NCBI GenBank assembly: GCA_005779525.1
Contig: SXIZ01000201.1
Coordinates: 1 to 8,139, forward strand
Reading direction: 5' to 3'
Origin: Methylococcaceae bacterium
GTDB lineage: Bacteria; Pseudomonadota; Gammaproteobacteria; Methylococcales; Methylomonadaceae
DNA: 8,139 nt
Positions 5,297 through 8,139 of the stretch are shown one piece after another. A model generated the notes under the pieces. It ran no database searches and had not been told where the DNA came from. It saw only the letters and a list, made by a program, of their open reading frames with translations. How positions within the stretch are numbered: the first letter of the stretch is position 1; each line of letters opens with the position of its first letter. The position numbers and the translations under genes are program-made.

Positions 5297-8139
5297 TGGC
5301 TAATTGGATACGTTTTGCCTTAAGCCAACGCATTTTAGTGTTGTTGGCAATGTTTTTGTTGATCGGCGGCGGCTATTTGGCCTTTAAAAATATTCCGATC
5401 GACGCTTTTCCCGAAGTGTCGCCGACGCAGGTCAAAATTATTGTGAAAGCGGCGGGGATGACTCCGGAAGAAGTGGAAGCCAGAATTACTGCGCCCATCG
5501 AAGTGGAACTGTTGGGGATTCCGCATCAAACCATGTTACGTTCTATTGCGAAATATGCGTTGACCGATATTACGATAGATTTTAGCGAAGGTACCGATAT
5601 TTATTGGGCAAGGCAACAGATTGCAGAACGCCTGAATACTTTTTGGGGCAATTTACCCGCTGGGGTGGAAGGTGGTATTGCCCCTATGACTACGCCGTTG
5701 GGTGAAATGTTTATGTTCTCCATCGAAGGCAATATTAGTCTGATGGAAAAAAGGGACTTGCTGGATTGGGTCATTCGTCCGGCATTACGCACCGTGCCTG
5801 GGGTGGCAGATGTCAACTCCTTGGGGGGTATGGCACGTAGCTTTGAAGTGGTACCGGATAACACCCGGATGTCGGCACGCAATATCAGCATGGATAAATT
5901 AGTGACCGCCTTGCAAAGCAACAACCGCAACGATGGTGCAGGGCGCATGACCGATGGTGAAGAAGCCTTGATCGTCCGTGCCGAAGGACGCATCAAAACC
6001 TTGGAAGATGTGCGCCATATTGTACTGGCGATGAATAACGATGTGCCGATTACAGTTGCCGATGTCGCTGAGGTTAGGATTGGGGCTTTAACTCGCTATG
6101 GAGCCGTGAGTAAAAACGGTGAGGGTGAAGCAGTAACTGGCTTGGTATTAAGCTTGCGCGGTGCCAATGCGCGGCAAACCATCGCGGGCATTGAAGCTAA
6201 GTTGGCCGAAATCGGTAAAAGTTTTCCGGCGGGCGTCAGTGTGAAGGTGTTTTACAATCGTGGTGACTTGGTGAGTCAGGCGGTTGGCACGGTGTTAAAG
6301 GCCTTATTGGAAGCGATTGCCTTGGTGATTGTGCTGTTGTTATTGTTTTTGGGGAATTTGCGAGCCGCCATCGTGGTGGCGTTGGCGTTGCCCTTGGCGG
6401 CATTATTTACCTTTATTTTGATGCATTTTATGGGCATGTCCGCCAACTTGATGAGTTTAGGCGGACTGGCGATTGCCATCGGTATGCTGGTGGATGCGGC
6501 CGTGGTGGTGGTTGAAAACCTGATTACCCATATGGCGCACACCGAAAAGGCCAAGCGTTTGCCCAGACTGCATGTGATCTATCGGGCTACGCGCGAGGTC
6601 TCCACCTCTGTCACCTCTGGGATTTTGATTATCATCATCGTGTTCTTGCCGTTGTTAACCTTGCAAGGTTTGGAGGGCAAGTTATTTACCCCGGTCGCCT
6701 TAACCATCGTATTCGCCTTAAGTGGTTCCTTGGTGTTGTCACTCACGGTCATTCCCGTTATTGCGTCGTATTTGCTGAAAAAAGTCTCGCATGAAGAGCC
6801 GTGGTTACCCAGGACCTTACAAAAACTGTATCAACCGGCGTTAGTTTGGTGTTTGCACAATGCTAAAACCGTCTTTAGTGTTGCAGGGATCTTATTAGTG
6901 TTGACGCTGATGGTTTTTGGACGGATCGGGAGCACCTTTATGCCCACTATGGATGAAGGTAGTATCATCGTGCAATTAGAAAAACTACCTTCGATTACCT
7001 TGGAGCAGTCGGTCGCCTTAGATGGGCAAGTGCAGAAAAACTTGCTCAAAAATGTGCCGGAGATCGAAACCATCGTGTCCCGCGTCGGTTCAGATGAATT
7101 AGGTTTAGACCCTATGGGTTTGAATGAAACCGATACTTTTTTGGTGTTAAAACCTAAAGCTCAATGGCGTATGTCCTCCAAAGAAGAATTGCTGGAGGCC
7201 ATTCGTTTGGTGATGGCGGAAACGCCGGGGATCGCTTTTGGTTTTACGCAGCCGATTGAAATGCGCGTGTCAGAGATGTTAACTGGCACGCGCGGTGATG
7301 TGGCGGTTAAGTTATTTGGTCCAGATTTAGAGGTTTTGAATGCTAAAGCAGAAGAAATTGCTGACATACTCAAAAGTATTTCGGGGAATAGTGATGTGTT
7401 TGTTAAACAAAATGAAGGGATGCAGTTTTTACAACTGAGTATCAATCGCATGGCGGCGGGACGATTGGGGCTAGATAGCGATACCATCGAAAATATTTTG
7501 CGTAGTCAAATAGAAGGTATGAAACTTGGCGTTGTGCAAGAAGGCGTTAAACGTACGCCGTTATTGTTGCGTGGGGCGAGTACCACCAGTAATTTTGACA
7601 GTTTACAGCTTACCTTACCGAATGGCAGCTATGTGCCGATTACTGCCGTGGCGAAAATTGAAAAAGTGGAGGGTGTCGTCTCGATTAATCGCGAACAAGG
7701 GCAGCGTTTTACCGTGGTCCGCAGTAATGTCGAAGGACGTGATTTGGTCGGTTTTGTCGAAGAAGCTCGAAAATTGGTGGCGGATAAAGTCAGCTTACCC
7801 ATTGGATATACCGTCGAATTTGGCGGACAATTCGAAAATCAGCAACGTGCGGCAGCGACCTTGTCTATCGTGATTCCGGTATCTTTGTTATTGATTTTTT
7901 TGTTATTATTTTCAACTTTTGGCTCGGTGCGACAGGCGGTATTGGTGTTATCCAATATACCGTTAGCGATGATTGGCGGGGTGTTTGCTCTTTGGGTATC
8001 GGGAGAGTATTTATCGGTGCCCGCTTCGGTCGGTTTTATTGCCTTGCTAGGGATTGCTGTGCTCAATGGCGTGGTAATGGTCAGTTATTTTAATCAGCTT
8101 CGGGCAACGGGCATGGAGATAATGCAAGTCGTTATGCTA
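5296..8139 (+). CDS. Heavy-metal RND efflux permease (CzcA/CusA/HelA family), 3' end beyond window
   Basis: The frame is open for 948 codons from ATG 5296 to the last base; the family is about 1020-1060 residues, so roughly 70-110 are missing. It is the proton-driven inner-membrane pump of the complex. TM1 is about 13-31. A large periplasmic loop follows, with DAFPEVSPTQVKI and APIEVELLGIP typical of the family. TM2-TM6 span about 336-494 and TM7 about 523-542. The second loop contains STFMPTMDEGSI and QPIEMRVSEMLTGTRGDVAV. TM8 begins at about 856, and VGFIALLGIAVLNGVVMVSYF starts at 911. TM4 carries AIGMLVDAAVVVVEN, with the proton-relay Asp400 and Glu407. The first Asp of the CzcA DFGxxxD motif is Ala394 here, as in CusA-like members. 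AGGAAG (5281-5286) is a good ribosome binding site, and the start overlaps the adaptor stop (TAATG). The metal is undetermined. Confidence 0.95.
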   Translation, partial: MANWIRFALSQRILVLLAMFLLIGGGYLAFKNIPIDAFPEVSPTQVKIIVKAAGMTPEEVEARITAPIEVELLGIPHQTMLRSIAKYALTDITIDFSEGTDIYWARQQIAERLNTFWGNLPAGVEGGIAPMTTPLGEMFMFSIEGNISLMEKRDLLDWVIRPALRTVPGVADVNSLGGMARSFEVVPDNTRMSARNISMDKLVTALQSNNRNDGAGRMTDGEEALIVRAEGRIKTLEDVRHIVLAMNNDVPITVADVAEVRIGALTRYGAVSKNGEGEAVTGLVLSLRGANARQTIAGIEAKLAEIGKSFPAGVSVKVFYNRGDLVSQAVGTVLKALLEAIALVIVLLLLFLGNLRAAIVVALALPLAALFTFILMHFMGMSANLMSLGGLAIAIGMLVDAAVVVVENLITHMAHTEKAKRLPRLHVIYRATREVSTSVTSGILIIIIVFLPLLTLQGLEGKLFTPVALTIVFALSGSLVLSLTVIPVIASYLLKKVSHEEPWLPRTLQKLYQPALVWCLHNAKTVFSVAGILLVLTLMVFGRIGSTFMPTMDEGSIIVQLEKLPSITLEQSVALDGQVQKNLLKNVPEIETIVSRVGSDELGLDPMGLNETDTFLVLKPKAQWRMSSKEELLEAIRLVMAETPGIAFGFTQPIEMRVSEMLTGTRGDVAVKLFGPDLEVLNAKAEEIADILKSISGNSDVFVKQNEGMQFLQLSINRMAAGRLGLDSDTIENILRSQIEGMKLGVVQEGVKRTPLLLRGASTTSNFDSLQLTLPNGSYVPITAVAKIEKVEGVVSINREQGQRFTVVRSNVEGRDLVGFVEEARKLVADKVSLPIGYTVEFGGQFENQQRAAATLSIVIPVSLLLIFLLLFSTFGSVRQAVLVLSNIPLAMIGGVFALWVSGEYLSVPASVGFIALLGIAVLNGVVMVSYFNQLRATGMEIMQVVML

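Noticed and set aside
5601..8066. Several minus-strand frames of 75-131 codons under the permease
   Set aside because: The + strand is one continuous, family-matching permease frame across this span; the antisense frames are Ser/Thr/Ile/Lys-rich shadows.
1..8139. CRISPR array, tRNA, rRNA, insertion sequence or attachment site
   Set aside because: No regularly spaced repeats, cloverleaf-like segments, transposase-like frames or flanking direct repeats were seen on reading.

Overview
The window looks like chromosomal DNA of a Gram-negative bacterium, probably a gammaproteobacterium. It holds an outer-membrane porin tail, a Lol-type lipoprotein and a complete-looking tripartite RND efflux system, with moderate GC and many TTG/TTA leucine codons. 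I cannot place the organism further; a methylotroph- or Legionella-like gammaproteobacterium is a guess.

Layout. (1) Positions 1-327, + strand: the 3' end of a beta-barrel porin, followed by two tandem intrinsic terminators (375-412 and 435-466). (2) Positions 600-1127, - strand: a small lipoprotein with an Ala/Pro/Thr-rich tail; a perfect 16-bp inverted repeat (558-591) lies just past its stop. (3) Positions 1128-1485: no gene seen apart from a hairpin (1439-1463) behind the next gene. (4) Positions 1486-2064, - strand: a Gln/Leu-rich coiled-coil protein of unknown function. (5) Positions 2065-2377: the region between this gene and the divergent efflux operon, with a candidate promoter at 2284-2311 reading into the operon. 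(6) From 2378 to the window end, + strand: a heavy-metal type efflux operon. Its order is a small exported His-containing protein (2378-2797), a TolC-family outer-membrane factor (2889-4187), a periplasmic adaptor (4184-5296) and an RND permease (5296 to the edge, incomplete at its 3' end).

How the genes work together. The order outer-membrane factor, adaptor, permease is that of czcCBA, cusCBA and helCBA. The last three genes overlap (ATGA, then TAATG), which points to one transcript with coupled translation. The permease should use the proton gradient to drive substrate from the periplasm or inner membrane through the adaptor-sealed TolC-like duct to the outside. Family membership points to a metal cation. 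The ion cannot be fixed from the sequence: the transmembrane-4 motif is closer to the Cu/Ag (CusA) form than to the Zn/Co/Cd (CzcA) form, but the adaptor lacks the N-terminal methionines of E. coli CusB. No regulator gene is visible in the window.

I found no previously undescribed system. The items most worth a second look are the small exported protein heading the efflux operon, the coiled-coil protein divergent from it, and the permease motif.
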